Shown: positions 23,561-34,419 of the stretch, piece after piece
Layout: each line of letters begins with the position of its first letter
How positions within the stretch are numbered: position 1 is the first letter of the stretch
Assembly (NCBI RefSeq): GCF_020520425.1
Contig: NC_079492.1
Location: 112,937,157-113,001,156, forward strand
Source of the DNA: Spinacia oleracea
Lineage: Eukaryota > Streptophyta > Magnoliopsida > Caryophyllales > Amaranthaceae
Length of the DNA: 64,000 nt
Reading direction: 5' to 3'
Translations under genes and position numbers: made by a program
Notes under the pieces: generated by a model
The model's database searches: none
What the model was told of the DNA's origin: nothing
The model's input: only the letters and a program-made list of their open reading frames with translations

Positions 23561-23907
23561 GTTAAACTATCTAAGAGAAAAGTTTATAGTAATAATAAAG
23601 TCAACCTTATAAGTGTATTATTGGCAAGTCAATTTATATTGAGTGTATCGTTGGCAGAAGCCAATAGTACAAGTGTACTAATGGGAATTTCCCTAATTTT
23701 TAACTTCTACACGTGATGTTTTTGTTTTGAATTTTTTATTTTCTTTCAATTTTTTTTCTGAAGTTGGGGGCCCCTTTGAAGGCGAGGCCCTGTTCCGAGT
23801 CCCATTATGGGCCGGTTAAGGGCCGGGCCTGAGAATACATATATACTAACAAAACCTACATTGTCTTTATTTTTTTTTATTTTTTTTGACATTGGCTAAA
23901 TGAAAAA

Positions 23908-25376
23908 CTAAAACATACAAGGAGAAATCAAATAACTACTACGAGCTTTTTTTGCTCTTACATTGCTTTCTAAGTGACTAAAAAGACTCAGTGACAATTT
24001 TCGTTTGTCACCAATACCTACCTTGAAAAAGAAGAGACGCTTCCGACAGTTTCCCCTTTTCCTTACCTTAGATGAAGTAACGCAAGGTGGGATCGATCTT
24101 GGTATTGCGATGCTTTTGAGCTTACGAGCCAATGTTGAGAATACAAAGGTGGTAGTTGTTGACAAGTTGCTTTTTAAGCAAGTCTGGGAATCAAGGTGTG
24201 TCCTAGTATCATGAGCCTTGGGATCGAGGTTCTTATCCATATGTATCCCATACTCACTAATGTCCTTAGTGGTGACAATTTCCTCCATTGTTGTTGGGAT
24301 CTCAACTAATTGAGCACTTTTCTCATAACCACTCGCACTTGAAGCTTGTTTCCCCTGATCTTCAAGTCCTGTCTTCGGATCAATGCACACCGAGATCCAA
24401 GAATGATCGTTAGGTTTATAAACCTTGATTTGTTCTCTTGGAGCAGTTGATCATAAGTCGTGGATGAAATCTGCATTGAAGAGTTTTTCCTCTTCGAGTT
24501 GGAGAATGCAAATTTTGTTTTCCCTTTATCAGTTTTGAAGCTCGGCCTTGACTTTTCAGTAGGTGTGTTGTTAGGCATACCCTCATTAGCATTTGTGATG
24601 TTTCCTCCCTTGCTCATGGAGCAATTAAAATTGTCATCCTTCCCCTTTTCGGTATAGGTAGACATAAAATGGACAGTAGAAAAGGCCTTCTTACCTTTCC
24701 TGTCCTTGGCTATCCAACAATCATCCTCTTCCGATGATCGTCGCTTTCGTCTCGGAGTGGAGACCTCTGTCAATAAATGAAAGGGATCAAAAGTCCCATT
24801 TGGTTGACTCTTGTTAGTCAAAGAGCTGATTTGTTTGGCGGGTTCATTCGGAACGCCGTTGATAGAGACCACTTGCTCAAGGTGGTGTCCTTGAATTTTT
24901 CCATGAAGGATTGAAATTTCTAATTTGATAGCTTTATCAAGAGGTGCTAATGTTAATGCCTTTTCAAGGTCTAGCATAGCGGATTGAACGTCACCAGATC
25001 TAGCATACGCTTGTCCTCTTCTGTAGAGGTTTTTGGTGTTGTTTTGGTCCCTAGCTAGTCAAGATGACAGTACATAAAGAAATAACTATCTCATAATTTC
25101 CAATCTTCAGTTCACAAGCTGATAAATTCGAAAAATATGAATTGACAAGTGTGGAGATATTCTTGTTCAATTCATTGCTTCCTCCATAGAGAGTTCAGAG
25201 ATAATAGCAACCAATATCGTTTCATAAATCATGGTAGCATATTTAAACTCTCCTTTTTTGAAGTAGCAATTGCCTATCTCCTTCAATCCAGAAGCCCAAT
25301 AACATAATTCCTCAACAGAGGCTTCACCAAGATCCCCCACTTTCAACATATGCGACTTAAAATCCTCTCCTAACAC
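23908..25376 (-). pseudogene. TPR-protein gene remnant
   Basis: Pieces in order on the minus strand. The first (25376-25167) has a TPR-like helix pair, ELCYWASGLKEIGNCYFKKG then EFKYATMIYETIL. The second (about 25125-25070) has LSACELKIGNYEIVISLCTV. The third (about 25050-24440) has NTKNLYRRGQAYARSGDVQS and LDLEKALTLAP, followed by a Ser/Lys-rich region with nuclear-type basic stretches (PRRKRRSSEEDD). The frame then shifts near 24410 and continues with KPNDHSWISVCIDP to 23908. NxKxLYRRGQAY is a hallmark of the third TPR in co-chaperone-type proteins. At least two frame breaks mark it as a pseudogene. The parent is not identified; the C-terminal half is unfamiliar. Confidence 0.6.
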
Positions 25377-25884
25377 TTAAAACTTACATTGTCATCTAAT
25401 AAACATCGTCTTCAAGCTCATACAAAACAAAAAAAATAGAAAAGTAAATACCAAAACACATGAAAAAATAATTAAAACATATATTTTCTTTCAACAACAA
25501 ATTTAGGAATTTCTTCATCATCAATACAATCACTATAATATATCCATAAGAATTGGAAAACCCCAAAATGATTTTCTCTAAAAATTTGCAAAAAATCAAT
25601 TAATATGAAGTTTAGTTGTTTAGCAAAGAAGAATAACTTGGCATCTTATTTTTTCAAACAGAATCTTATATGTTCAGTGAGTAATATTCTGTGTTTTTAA
25701 CCAAATCCCATATTTTTAGTGAGTAATATTCTATTTTTTTAACCCAACAATGATTTGTTAAAACATAATCCCATATTTTTAGTGAATCGTATTTTATTTT
25801 TTTATTTGTTTTGATTTCAATAAACTCAAAATTACGTCGTTTTGAACGGGGTGCACAATGAACATGGTGTACCATCCAATTTGC
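25377..25884. other. Intergenic, small internal repeats
   Basis: AT-rich. CCCATATTTTTAGTGA(G/A)T recurs at 25705 and 25771 with related copies nearby. No gene seen; it may include intron sequence of the TPR remnant. Confidence 0.4.
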
Positions 25885-26316
25885 GTGGGGGTTAAAGTTT
25901 TTAATGGTTTTTTAGGAATTAAGGAATTTATGTGGGTACATGGTTAGGTGATAAATGATACTTGCTCTGTTCTTTTTTAAAAGACACAATTATTTATGCA
26001 CGTTTGCCAATGCATGATTCAAACATTAATATCCTCCATTACTGATAAGAAAAAATTATAAAAAGTTGATATTTAAAAAGTATTTATTGAGACGAATCTA
26101 ATAAGACTCCAACGAGTATGTTTTTCTTATGTATAGATCACAAAATGAAGTCAAATGAGCTTTTTGTGAATAGTGTTAAAACCCCAATTGTGTCATAAAA
26201 ATAAGAACGGGGGAGGTATAATATTAGTAAAAGTATGTCATTTATAGAAATGAGACGATTATTAAGGGACGACTTTATAAGGAAACCGGAGCGAGTATTA
26301 AGGGGCGGAGGGTGTA
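25885..26316. mobile_element. Stowaway MITE (right part), interrupted
   Basis: Same family as 26864-27182: TTTTTAATG(G)TTTTT, GGTTAAGTGAGA-like and AAAGTATGTCATTTATAGAAA blocks, ending GCGAGTATTAAGGGGCGGAGGG. The left part is missing. Another MITE sits in it at 25959-26218. Confidence 0.7.
25959..26218. mobile_element. Stowaway MITE nested in a MITE
   Basis: Inverted ends CTTGCTCTGTTCTTTTTT...GACACAATT and AATTGTGTCA...AAGAACGGGGGAGG with TA on both sides. Excision restores AAATGA-TATAATATT, as in the copy at 27085-27105. Confidence 0.8.
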
Positions 26317-26446
26317 TGTAGGAAGTAGCGAACCAAGTTCTAGCTTTCCTCGGTCGTCCACCTCTTATCGATCTCGTCATATGTGCACAAACGACTGTTG
26401 AAAGTTCGTGATTTGTAAAGTTATACGTAGTTGTGATAGTACATAG

Positions 26447-26860
26447 TACTCCCTCCATATCTAAATGATGTATCCATTTGGAAAAGGGTGGTGTTTTTAA
26501 GAAAATTGGAATCTTAATTTGTATTGGTATAAGTGTAATGATTGAGTGTAAGAAAAATGATTGTATGTAAGAGATTATAATAAAAAAAAGAAGAGAGAAA
26601 ATAATAAAGAAATAAGGTAAGAGAGAGGAGTGATAATGATGGGTGATAAAGGAGGTGAGAGAGTGGGTATATGGGGAAGGGAAAAGAATTAAATAATAGG
26701 GGTGAGGAAATTTAGGTGGGGAATCTTTGGGTATTTTGGTAATTAGATAGAAATGTAAGGGTATTTTAGGAGAAAATGTATGTCCAAAAATAGAAACGGA
26801 TACAACAAAAAGAAATGCTTAAAATAGAAACGGATACAAAAAAAAGAAATGGAGGGAGTA
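26447..26860. mobile_element. Stowaway MITE
   Basis: TA-CTCCCTCCATATCTAAATG at the left and AAAAAGAAATGGAGGGAG-TA at the right. The interior is purine-rich (GAGAGAGGAGTGATAATG). Same family as the inverted copy at 27438. Confidence 0.8.
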
Positions 26861-26863
26861 ATA

Positions 26864-27182
26864 TACTCCCCCAATCCCTTATTAGTAGCCCCGGTTTGAC
26901 ACATTAGTTTTAGGTAATTTAATTGACTTATTAATTTATTAGGTGTTTGTTGATAGTGAGGTATTTTTAAAAAAAATATATATATATTTAGTGGGAAATG
27001 TGTCAAATAAAGGGTGGGGGTGGGGAAAGTTGAATTTTTTAATGTTTTTATAGGAAGTAGGAATATATGTATGTTCATGGTTAAGTGAGAGAAATGATAT
27101 AATATTAAAAGTATGTCATTTATAGAAACAAGGCGAGTATTAAGGACGACTTTATAAGGAACACATAGCGAGTATTAAGGCA
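26864..27182. mobile_element. Stowaway MITE, right end decayed
   Basis: TA-CTCCCCCAATCCCTTATTAG at the left, then the AATTGACTTATTAATTTATT and GGGAAATGTGTCAAATAAAG family blocks, ending GCGAGTATTAAGG. It abuts the previous MITE by only 3 bp. Confidence 0.75.
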
Positions 27183-27437
27183 CGTATTTGGTACTATTAA
27201 GATGCCGCCTTAAGTTTATATATATTTGAACAAAGTCTCGTTTTGTTCACCTTATCTAATCAGAACTGATGTGGTCTAATTTGATTTGAACTTATTTTTT
27301 CTGATCAGATCAGATCTAAATTGATCTGATTTGATCTTCTTTTTCATAATTAAGATTTAAATAAAATTACAGTTATTAATATTAAATGATTTACATGTAA
27401 AATAAATTTTATTCAAATGCATAATATTGTTATTATA

Positions 27438-27827
27438 TACTCCCTCCGTTCCTAAATGTTTTTTCCCGTTTCCCGATTTGGCGTTCCTTTTTTTTCTTCC
27501 AAGTTGGAACCTTTACTAGTTTTGGGCATCATTTTTTACCAAAATACCCTCAGTCTACAATTTAATTTCCTACCATATCCTACCTTTATTCCATCCACCT
27601 ACCCAATTATTCCCTTGATTTCCCCACCCACCTTATTTAATTCATTCACACCCCCTAATTCATTCACCCATCTTATTTTATGATTCTTTTAATAAAATAT
27701 CTCCATTTTCTTTCTTTCTTTATTATTTTCTCCCAATATCATTTATTCTAAAAAGTAGAATCTCTTACACCCCATCATTATTCTTACGCTAATCATACCA
27801 AGATCATCCAAATGACAACCTACACTT
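27438..27827. mobile_element. Stowaway MITE, right end missing
   Basis: TA-CTCCCTCCGTTCCTAAATG at the left with pyrimidine-rich interior, an inverted relative of 26447-26860. The right terminal repeat is lost where copia-like sequence begins. Confidence 0.7.
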
Positions 27828-28183
27828 TCTCGGTTTAGTGCGGAGGCCGAATATAGAGGTGTTGCAAATGTCGTATATTGTTGGATGCGAAAATTACTAC
27901 TGGAACTTCTTTGTCTTGTTAGTAAGGCTACTTTGGTCTATTGCGATAATGTAAATGCAATATATCTCTCTCGGAGCCTAGTTCAACTTTAATCACCAAA
28001 CATACTAAGATGGAAATTCAATTCGTACGCGAAAAGGTTACTAAAGGTCACGTACGTGTCCTACATGTCCGTTCCTATTGTCAAATTGCTGAAATTTTCA
28101 CGAAAAGACTTCCGCTGATATTCTTTGATGAATTTCGGAACAGTCTCAGCGTACACAAACTTCCCGTTTCAACTGTAGGGATA

Positions 28184-28630
28184 TGTTAGAATATGTATAT
28201 AATATATTTTATTATATACATAATCTTGTGATTAATTTAAATTTATTGTAATTGATTCTGTAAATATTCTGTAGTTATATTTACTAGTTTAGCCTACCTT
28301 GTAATTGTATAAATACTACCTCCGTTCCTAAAAGTTCTTTACGCTTTCCGTTTTAGTCCGTTCCTGAAAGTTCTTTACACTCCTACTTTATTCCATTTTT
28401 ACTCTTATTTGGCCCACCATAACTTACCCACTCACAATACTTTAATATTAGTTTCCACCCACTCACATTATTGGACAATTTATAGCCACTCATTTTCCAT
28501 TTGTTACCCCACCATCACATGTTCACCAAAATTCCTTAATTACCGTGCAAATAGTAACCGTAAAGATCATTTAGGAACGGAGGTAGTACATGATATAGGC
28601 AATAATAAATCTCACGTATTAATTCCTTCA
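28184..28630 (+). repeat. copia 3' LTR with a MITE inside
   Basis: Starts TGTTAGAATATGTATATAAT and ends TATTAATTCCTTCA, with CAATAATAAATCTCAC before the end. A Stowaway MITE occupies 28317-28585. Confidence 0.7.
28317..28585. mobile_element. Stowaway MITE in the copia LTR
   Basis: TA-CCTCCGTTCCTAAAAGTTC at the left, GATCATTTAGGAACGGAGG-TA at the right. Excision restores GTATAAATAC-TA-GTACATGATATAG in the LTR. Confidence 0.85.
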
Positions 28631-29014
28631 ATAATGATTTGGACCGAAAAGTAAAAAAAAAAGTGTATTGTTTAACCACCCTTCTTTTTAGAAGAAAGTA
28701 CAAATTAAGATTTACATTAAAATGTCACAAATGTACCGTATTTTGCATGTTCTTGGCACAACTTTGTCAAATGTAATAAGAAATTTAGTTTGAAATTCAC
28801 ATTGAGCAACCAAAGATATTTTACCATCCCATTCCCCCTATTATTTGGATAACCAAAAAGATGAAGTTTAATTATAAAAAAAAAAATTTGAGAGCGAGTT
28901 CTTATTTTTTGGATGTATAATTCTTATGAAGTATGTAAATTGATTCTCGCCCTTGTAGGGTTTTTACCCCAATATCCCTTTTATTTAGAAAAATTCGCCG
29001 AGTCCTTTAATAAT
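28631..29014. other. Intergenic, nothing recognised
   Basis: AT-rich spacer with CCCCAATATCCCTTTTA near 28967, echoed at 29921 (CCCCAATATCCCCTATT) beyond the MITE cluster. Confidence 0.5.
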
Positions 29015-29328
29015 TACTCAATTCGTCCCTTAATACTCGCATCGATTTGACCGGTAAAGAGTTTAAGATACTTAAATTGACTTATTAATTTAATGTGTGG
29101 TAGTTGATAATGAGGTATTCTTTTAATATAGGTATTTCAGGGGTGGGGGTGGGAGGTGTGAATTTTTAAATGTTTTTTTTGTAGGGAGTAGGGATGTAGG
29201 TGTGTTAGTAGGTAAGTGTGAGAAATAATATAATATTGTTAAAAAAAATCAATTTATAGAAGCGGTGCAAGTATTAAGGGACGACCCGAAAATGAAAGCG
29301 GTGCAAGTATTAAGGGACGGAGGGAGTA
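29015..29328. mobile_element. Stowaway MITE, complete
   Basis: TA-CTCAATTCGTCCCTTAATAC at the left and TATTAAGGGACGGAGGGAG-TA at the right. GCGGTGCAAGTATTAAGGGACG occurs twice at the right end, an internal duplication. Confidence 0.85.
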
Positions 29329-29349
29329 ATACATAGGAAACAGTTTCCT

Positions 29350-29484
29350 ATACATTTCCCACTAACTATATTAAAAAAAAATATCCCATTGTCAACTAAC
29401 ACCCATTAAATTAATAAGTCAATTCAAGTGTCTTAAACTCCGCACCGGTCAAACCGGTACGAGTATTAAGGGACGGAGGGAGTA
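29350..29484. mobile_element. Truncated Stowaway MITE, opposite orientation
   Basis: Inverted relative of the left half of 29015-29328: TTTCCCACTAACTATATT, CCCATTAAATTAATAAGTCA, CGCACCGGTCAAACCGG, ending GGGACGGAGGGAG-TA. The outer half is missing. Confidence 0.8.
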
Positions 29485-29526
29485 CTCCTCAAAGCAAAGA
29501 TGTCGTCTTCCTATTTTATTATCTAC

Positions 29527-29844
29527 TACTCCTTCCGTCCCAAAATTATAGTCATGTATTTCAAAATGGGCGTTTCATAATTATAATCTTGTGAACATAA
29601 ACTAATTCTTATATTACCCTCATTTGGGACCACAAAAAAATATATTGCATTTGAAAACCTCCCCATGTGCTATATTCCCCTTCCTCGTATACTTTATTCC
29701 TTTTTACATGAACTATATTTTATTTTCTCAATCAAATTAATCATCAATGTACTATATTTCAATTTCTCACGCAATATATTTCCCTTTAGCTTAAAATCCG
29801 TATTTTTACTCAAACGTGACTATAATTTTGGGACAAAAAGAGTA
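29527..29844. mobile_element. Stowaway MITE, second family
   Basis: TA-CTCCTTCCGTCCCAAAATTA at the left, GACTATAATTTTGGGACAAA...GAG-TA at the right. The interior TATAGTCATGTATTTC is not shared with the neighbouring MITEs. Confidence 0.8.
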
Positions 29845-30247
29845 CAAAATAATACGTATATGAGAGCGTGTTTTTATTTTTTTGATCTTATAATTCATGT
29901 AGGCTTTTATCCCCACACTACCCCAATATCCCCTATTACTTAGACAAGTTCTCCAAGTATCTTAACAATTAGTATAAAACTACTAGTTTTAGGTTTCGTC
30001 TGTTTTAACGGAAAAACACCTTTTCGTAAACCCATTTTTTCATTTTTCTTTGTTTGTTTGGACAAGGGTGATATATAATTTTTCAAAAAGTGAAAAACAA
30101 CTTTCTTTAGGAGAAATCCAATTTTTAGTTCGAAAAGAAGGAATGCCACATTCCACTCAAATCCCTTACAGTTCTGTTTCTCTCCTCTCATTTCCACTTC
30201 TATGTACTTTTCTTTATAAATTTTTTTGGCAATTAATAATGTATTAA
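29845..30247. other. Spacer before the LINE 3' end
   Basis: No gene. A GTTTAACGG/AAAAACACC region and poly-T stretches near 30210-30230 may mark the LINE tail on the minus strand. Confidence 0.4.
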
Positions 30248-32043
30248 AAACCAAAGGACCTTGAGGAATAAGAACTCAAGGTAAGAGATTACAGCCAAAA
30301 CCACCTAAACAACAACATCACAAACCAGCAACAGCTAGCTAGTCAGCCAGTAATACAACAGTTTAGCTCTAAGCTCATCAGATCATCTACAAGAAACCTT
30401 AAACATAATTTCCTTTACAATGAGATGGGAAGATTTAGGTAGTACCACAAAACACAATAGAGTTTCTAAGCATCCAGATGGAGTAAAGGGTTTCAGAAAA
30501 AACACATAGTGTAAAGCTGGGAGAAAGCACCACCTTTCCTACTCTGATAAGCAGCAATATAGAGCTCCTGGTCAAAACCATAACTGCACCTTGTAATCCC
30601 CAACACAAGCAGAACTTTCTCCCCAACACAAGCAGAAATTTCTGCCATATTTCAGCAGAAAAAGAACATTCAAAGAACAAGTGTTCGACTGACTCTTTAC
30701 CAGAATTGCATAACACACACTGATCTGAACATTGAATCCCCAATGAGAGGAGCTTGTCGTTGTAGCTAGTCTGTTGAGAGCAGCTAACAAAGTCACAAAA
30801 ATACCCTTTGGGCTAGCCTTATTATTGCATATCCGTCTTTTCTAGTGGACTTTAACATGATTACCTTGTAGTTGCTTATAAACTTTGCTAATATAGAAAT
30901 TAACTCCGGCAGTTGTGTTATGCCAACTTCCAATTTGCTGAATAACATCCCTGCAGCCAAAATTTTTCTTCAAAGCCCAAGAGCAAGTGTTAGGAATAGA
31001 ACAACTCAAAGGGTCTTGCCCTATCATATAATAGCTATCCACCCATTTCATCCACGTACAATTTGTCTTTCTTATGAGCTAGGGCCCATAACAATTTATT
31101 GATAGCCACTTTATTCCAAATTGCTATGCTATTGATGTTCCAACCACCTGCCGACTTAGGTAAATAGAGCTTGTCCAAGCCACTAGAGCCTTCTTGGAAC
31201 TAATAAACAGTATCACCTGTCCATAGAAAAACTGTGCAGAAAGCTTCAACTTCCTTAATAATTCTCTTTGGCAAAATAAAGAGCTGGCACCAAAATTTTT
31301 GCATCCCAAAGAGAATAGTATTAATCAGTAAGAGCCTTCCAACATAAGAGAGAAACCTAGCCGACCAGATTTTAGCCCTAGCCAAGATTTTATCCATCAA
31401 TGGCTTGCATTGATGATAATTCAGTTTCCTAGGAGAAAGGGGAACTCCTAGGTACCTAAATGGAAAGAAACCTTCTGTAATCCCTCCAGAGCCTACAATT
31501 TGAGAGGAGAACTCTGCAGAGATACCACCAAAGTAAATGTTGCTTTTGCTCATATTAGCTTCCAGCCCTGAAGTAGAGGAAAATTCCCAAAAAGCGTTGA
31601 GAAATATTCCATCCATATAGCAAAGAGAAAAGGAGATATAGGGTCACCATGTCTCAAACCTTTTTTAGCTTGGAAAGGAGTAGTAGGGAATCCATTAATC
31701 AATATTGAATAGGAAATTGTAGTTAAGCAGGCCATCACCCATTTTACATAAATCCCAGGGAAACCCTACTCATGCAGAACATTTTCAATGAAAGTCCACT
31801 CAATAGAGTCATATTTCTTCTTTAAATCAATTTCCAGGACACATCTTGGAGAGATGTGAGCTCTACCATAACCCTTAATGAGTTTAGTAGCAAGCAAGAT
31901 GTTATCAGCAATGTACCTTCCAGGTATAAACCTAGATTGACATTCACTTACCAATTCTGTAATCACCTGTTGCATCCTACCAGTGAGGATCTTAGAAATA
32001 AGCTTGTACACAATAGAGCAACGTAACATGCTATTGGCCTGAA
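30248..32043 (-). mobile_element. L1-type LINE, 3' part (RT second half and zinc-binding end)
   Basis: Minus-strand pieces of ORF2: YKLISKILTGRM, then SRFIPGRYIADNILLATKLI and VLEIDLKKKYDSIEW (RT motif A); then GLRHGDPISPFLF; then LEANMSKSNIYFG and FRYLGVPLSPRKLNYHQC; and a zf-RVT end CVLCNSGKESVEHLFFEC. The segment that should hold the FADD catalytic motif is missing around 31610, where FAI runs straight into WMDGIF, an internal deletion. Several stops and frame changes separate the pieces. The 5' part of the same insertion is at 53525-54512, beyond the copia element. Confidence 0.85.
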
Positions 32044-34419
32044 TGTTGGGGAATAGACAGGCCCGATCCTGAGAATTTAAGGGCCCTAGGCGAAGTTGAA
32101 AAAAAGGGCCCCCTTAATAAAAAGACCAATTTTTTTTTCACAATCAAAATAATACTACATAATAAATAAACTTAGTTTTGCAAATATTATCATGATTTTC
32201 ATTCGAGTGATCTAAATTTTCATTTGTATCTACCCTTTTCACCACAAATTTATCCATGGCTCCGTATTGTGATTTTCTTATCTCTTCCTCTCTTTTTCTC
32301 TTTTTTCGTTTTGCACTTCCAGACAACATCTTGAATAAAATAAATAACACACTAAGTAATAAATCAATTAAACAAAGAATTTAAAGAACAATAGCACCTA
32401 TAAATTGAACAAAATTTAGATAGAACATCCAAAAATTAAATCTCCAAAATCCAATTGGCATCGATCGACGATTCTCAATCTGTAACAAAACAAATTGAAA
32501 ACAATTAGAATAGTAATAACTACAATTCATTGCCAATTCAACACCAGAATTCACAAATTGAAATCAAAAAAATTAGAACTGAAATCTGAAATTAAAAGAA
32601 ACTATTAAAATAATCGGAAATTCGGAATGATTGAAATCATAAGAAACTAATCGAAATGATTTAACATAAAAAAAAAAAAAAAAAACGGAATGATTTATAT
32701 ATTAGCAATAGGCAATCAATTAGGCATACCTGATTATTGACTGCTACTCTCTTAACACAAACCCTCAACTGCTTCGCCCCACCAATTCCCGACTGCCGCC
32801 TCTTGTTGCGCCGACTGCCGCCTCTTGTTGCGTCGCCGGCCTTATCCACCACCACCGCTTCGCGTTGCACCTCCGGCCGCCGCGAGATTTGACAAATCCA
32901 CAAAAAGATAGATAATTTTGTATAGAAACAACCACTAACGGAAATAAGAGAGAGGAGAAGGATTGAGGATTAATGAATAATTCCCCTCTATATATCTTGA
33001 TAAAAATATTTCCGTTGCCATTGTTTTGATTAGAAAGCTTGAAAATTGAAAGTATGAAAATAGGGAATTGGAGAAGAAAATGTGAATCAATTATTCAATT
33101 AATTGATTCGATTTAAGAAATACTGGAAATATTGAACGACATTGATGAATAAATGGAAGGAATAAGTTCAGAAAACAAGAAAGAGGAAGGTAAAAGAGCT
33201 GGACGGAAATTCGAGATTTGGAGGAATACAAATTTTCCGTGATTTTAGGCATTGGAAAGGGTAACTGTTAATTTGGTGGTTTTTTTCCGTTTACATTCAT
33301 CTTCCGTGATTTTTTTTCCTTTTACATTGCACTAAATAATCAACCTAGCTAATAACTATTTTTTTTTGGGCCCCCTTTTGGCTTGGGTCCTAGGCGGTCA
33401 CACTCCCGGCCTACCCCCTAGGGCCGGGCCTGGGAATAGAGTTAAACATAATAACATGTGCGGAAACAATCCCCAAAGCCAGGAAGCATGTATAAAACAC
33501 ATATTAAGCATACTTACATTTGAAGCGTGTTTTCCACAATAATTTGTCAACGAACACGAACTTAGAACTCCACTTGTCGTTCCTCTACTTGGTTCACCGA
33601 CATGTTCAGATCCATCTTGATAATCGTAGCTTAGACAATCATTCTAGAGTTTGTGCTTTTGGGAAGAACACATCCATGGAGGCTGAGAGAGAATTAGGGT
33701 TTCTCTCTCCTCCTTAGGGTTTGATGTGTGTGGCTGATATGTTGCATTAGCATTAGGAAAAAAGTAATAGTCTAGGTTATATCAATAACCTATTAAGTGA
33801 GCCAAGCCAACCGGCCAAGCATAGAGCCCGACCGGCTAGCATGGCCCACGACCAAACCACTGCACAAGCGCGCAGCACACAGCACGCGGTGGGCTGGGCC
33901 TACGCTGCTGCTGTTTCTGTTGCTTCTCCGTGCATGCACAGCCAAGGCAGCAAGGCCATGGGCCTTTGCTCCTTGCGCTTTGCTCGTGGGCTTGCATTCG
34001 TGTTTGCTTCAATTAATTATCATCCGATAATTCATTTATCGTTTCGTACTTGACGATCCATTGTCATACGATACGATTATTCGTTTCTCCTAGCTTGCGA
34101 ATATATGCAATCACGATATACGATTTCACCATCTAATGTTAAATCGTATAATTATGTTTTCCAAACTAATTTCCCGAAAAGCTATTAAATGAATTTCCGA
34201 TTCATTTAATCCGGTGATCTGTTACATGCCATTAATGTGACCTTGTAGGTTCAGTCAAGAGTAAGTTGTGAGCTTAATATTCATTAGAACTAACTGATCG
34301 GAAGCATTGCTCCAGCTAGCTGTTCCGATCACTTGATCTCACTGAATTAATTGTTCGCAATTAATCTGAACCTTGGTATTAAACTTAATGCACCTTGGGT
34401 GAAGGACATATTTCCTTCA
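32044..34419 (-). repeat. 3' LTR of the large copia, split by a hAT derivative
   Basis: Starts TGTTGGGGAATA and ends TATTTCCTTCA. LTR sequence is 32044-32057 and 33441-34419, the rest being the hAT at 32058-33432 and its target copy. A GC-rich block at 33800-33990 contains the open frames seen there, which also exist in the other LTR. Confidence 0.9.
32058..33432 (-). mobile_element. hAT deletion derivative (ZMYM class)
   Basis: Ends CAGGCCCGATCCTGAG and CCCTAGGGCCGGGCCTG; a perfect 8-bp duplication GGAATAGA (32050-32057 and 33433-33440). On the minus strand, 32330-32144 keeps the beginning of a transposase: MLSGSAKRKKRKREEE, AMDKFVVKRVDTNENLD. This parallels the start of the protein at 9584 (KRKKKMRLEE, FDKYIVKE, LNEN). 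The remaining coding region is gone. It is likely mobilised by a coding relative such as the element at 6788-23831. Confidence 0.9.

Larger units (their letters stand above)
18208..23693 (-). mobile_element. MULE 2, coding Mutator-like element
   Basis: Inverted ends GGGAAATTTCCATTAGTACA (18208) and the matching right end finishing at 23693 are near-identical for about 53 bp and weaker for about 110 bp. The 9-bp duplication TAATTTTTA is perfect (18199-18207 and 23694-23702). One transposase gene on the minus strand fills the middle. The host sequence is the hAT element. The terminal repeats differ from MULE 1, so this is another family. Confidence 0.93.
6788..23831 (-). mobile_element. Autonomous-type hAT (ZMYM/TTF class) with two nested MULEs
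   Basis: The left end CAGCCCCGGCCCGG and the right end GGGCCGGGCCTG are inverted repeats. They are flanked by AGAACACA (6780-6787) and AGAATACA (23832-23839), an 8-bp duplication matching at 7 positions. Without the nested MULEs (10061-18019, 18208-23693) the element would be about 3.6 kb, normal for a coding hAT. Its gene is on the minus strand next to the left end. A deletion derivative with the same kind of ends is at 32058-33432. Confidence 0.8.
27828..28630 (+). mobile_element. Ty1/copia fossil: RNase H end plus 3' LTR
   Basis: Plus-strand reading shows the copia RNase H block: SAEAEYRGVAN, LVYCDNVNAIYLS, then a region matching the usual C-terminal end of copia pol. It is followed by a purine-containing tract and an LTR at 28184. 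Only this end remains; the element is broken in several places and looks old. Confidence 0.8.

Noticed and set aside
33797-34053. Open frames in the GC-rich part of the copia 3' LTR
   Set aside because: The same sequence occurs in the other LTR at 52902-53135; it is LTR composition, not a gene.
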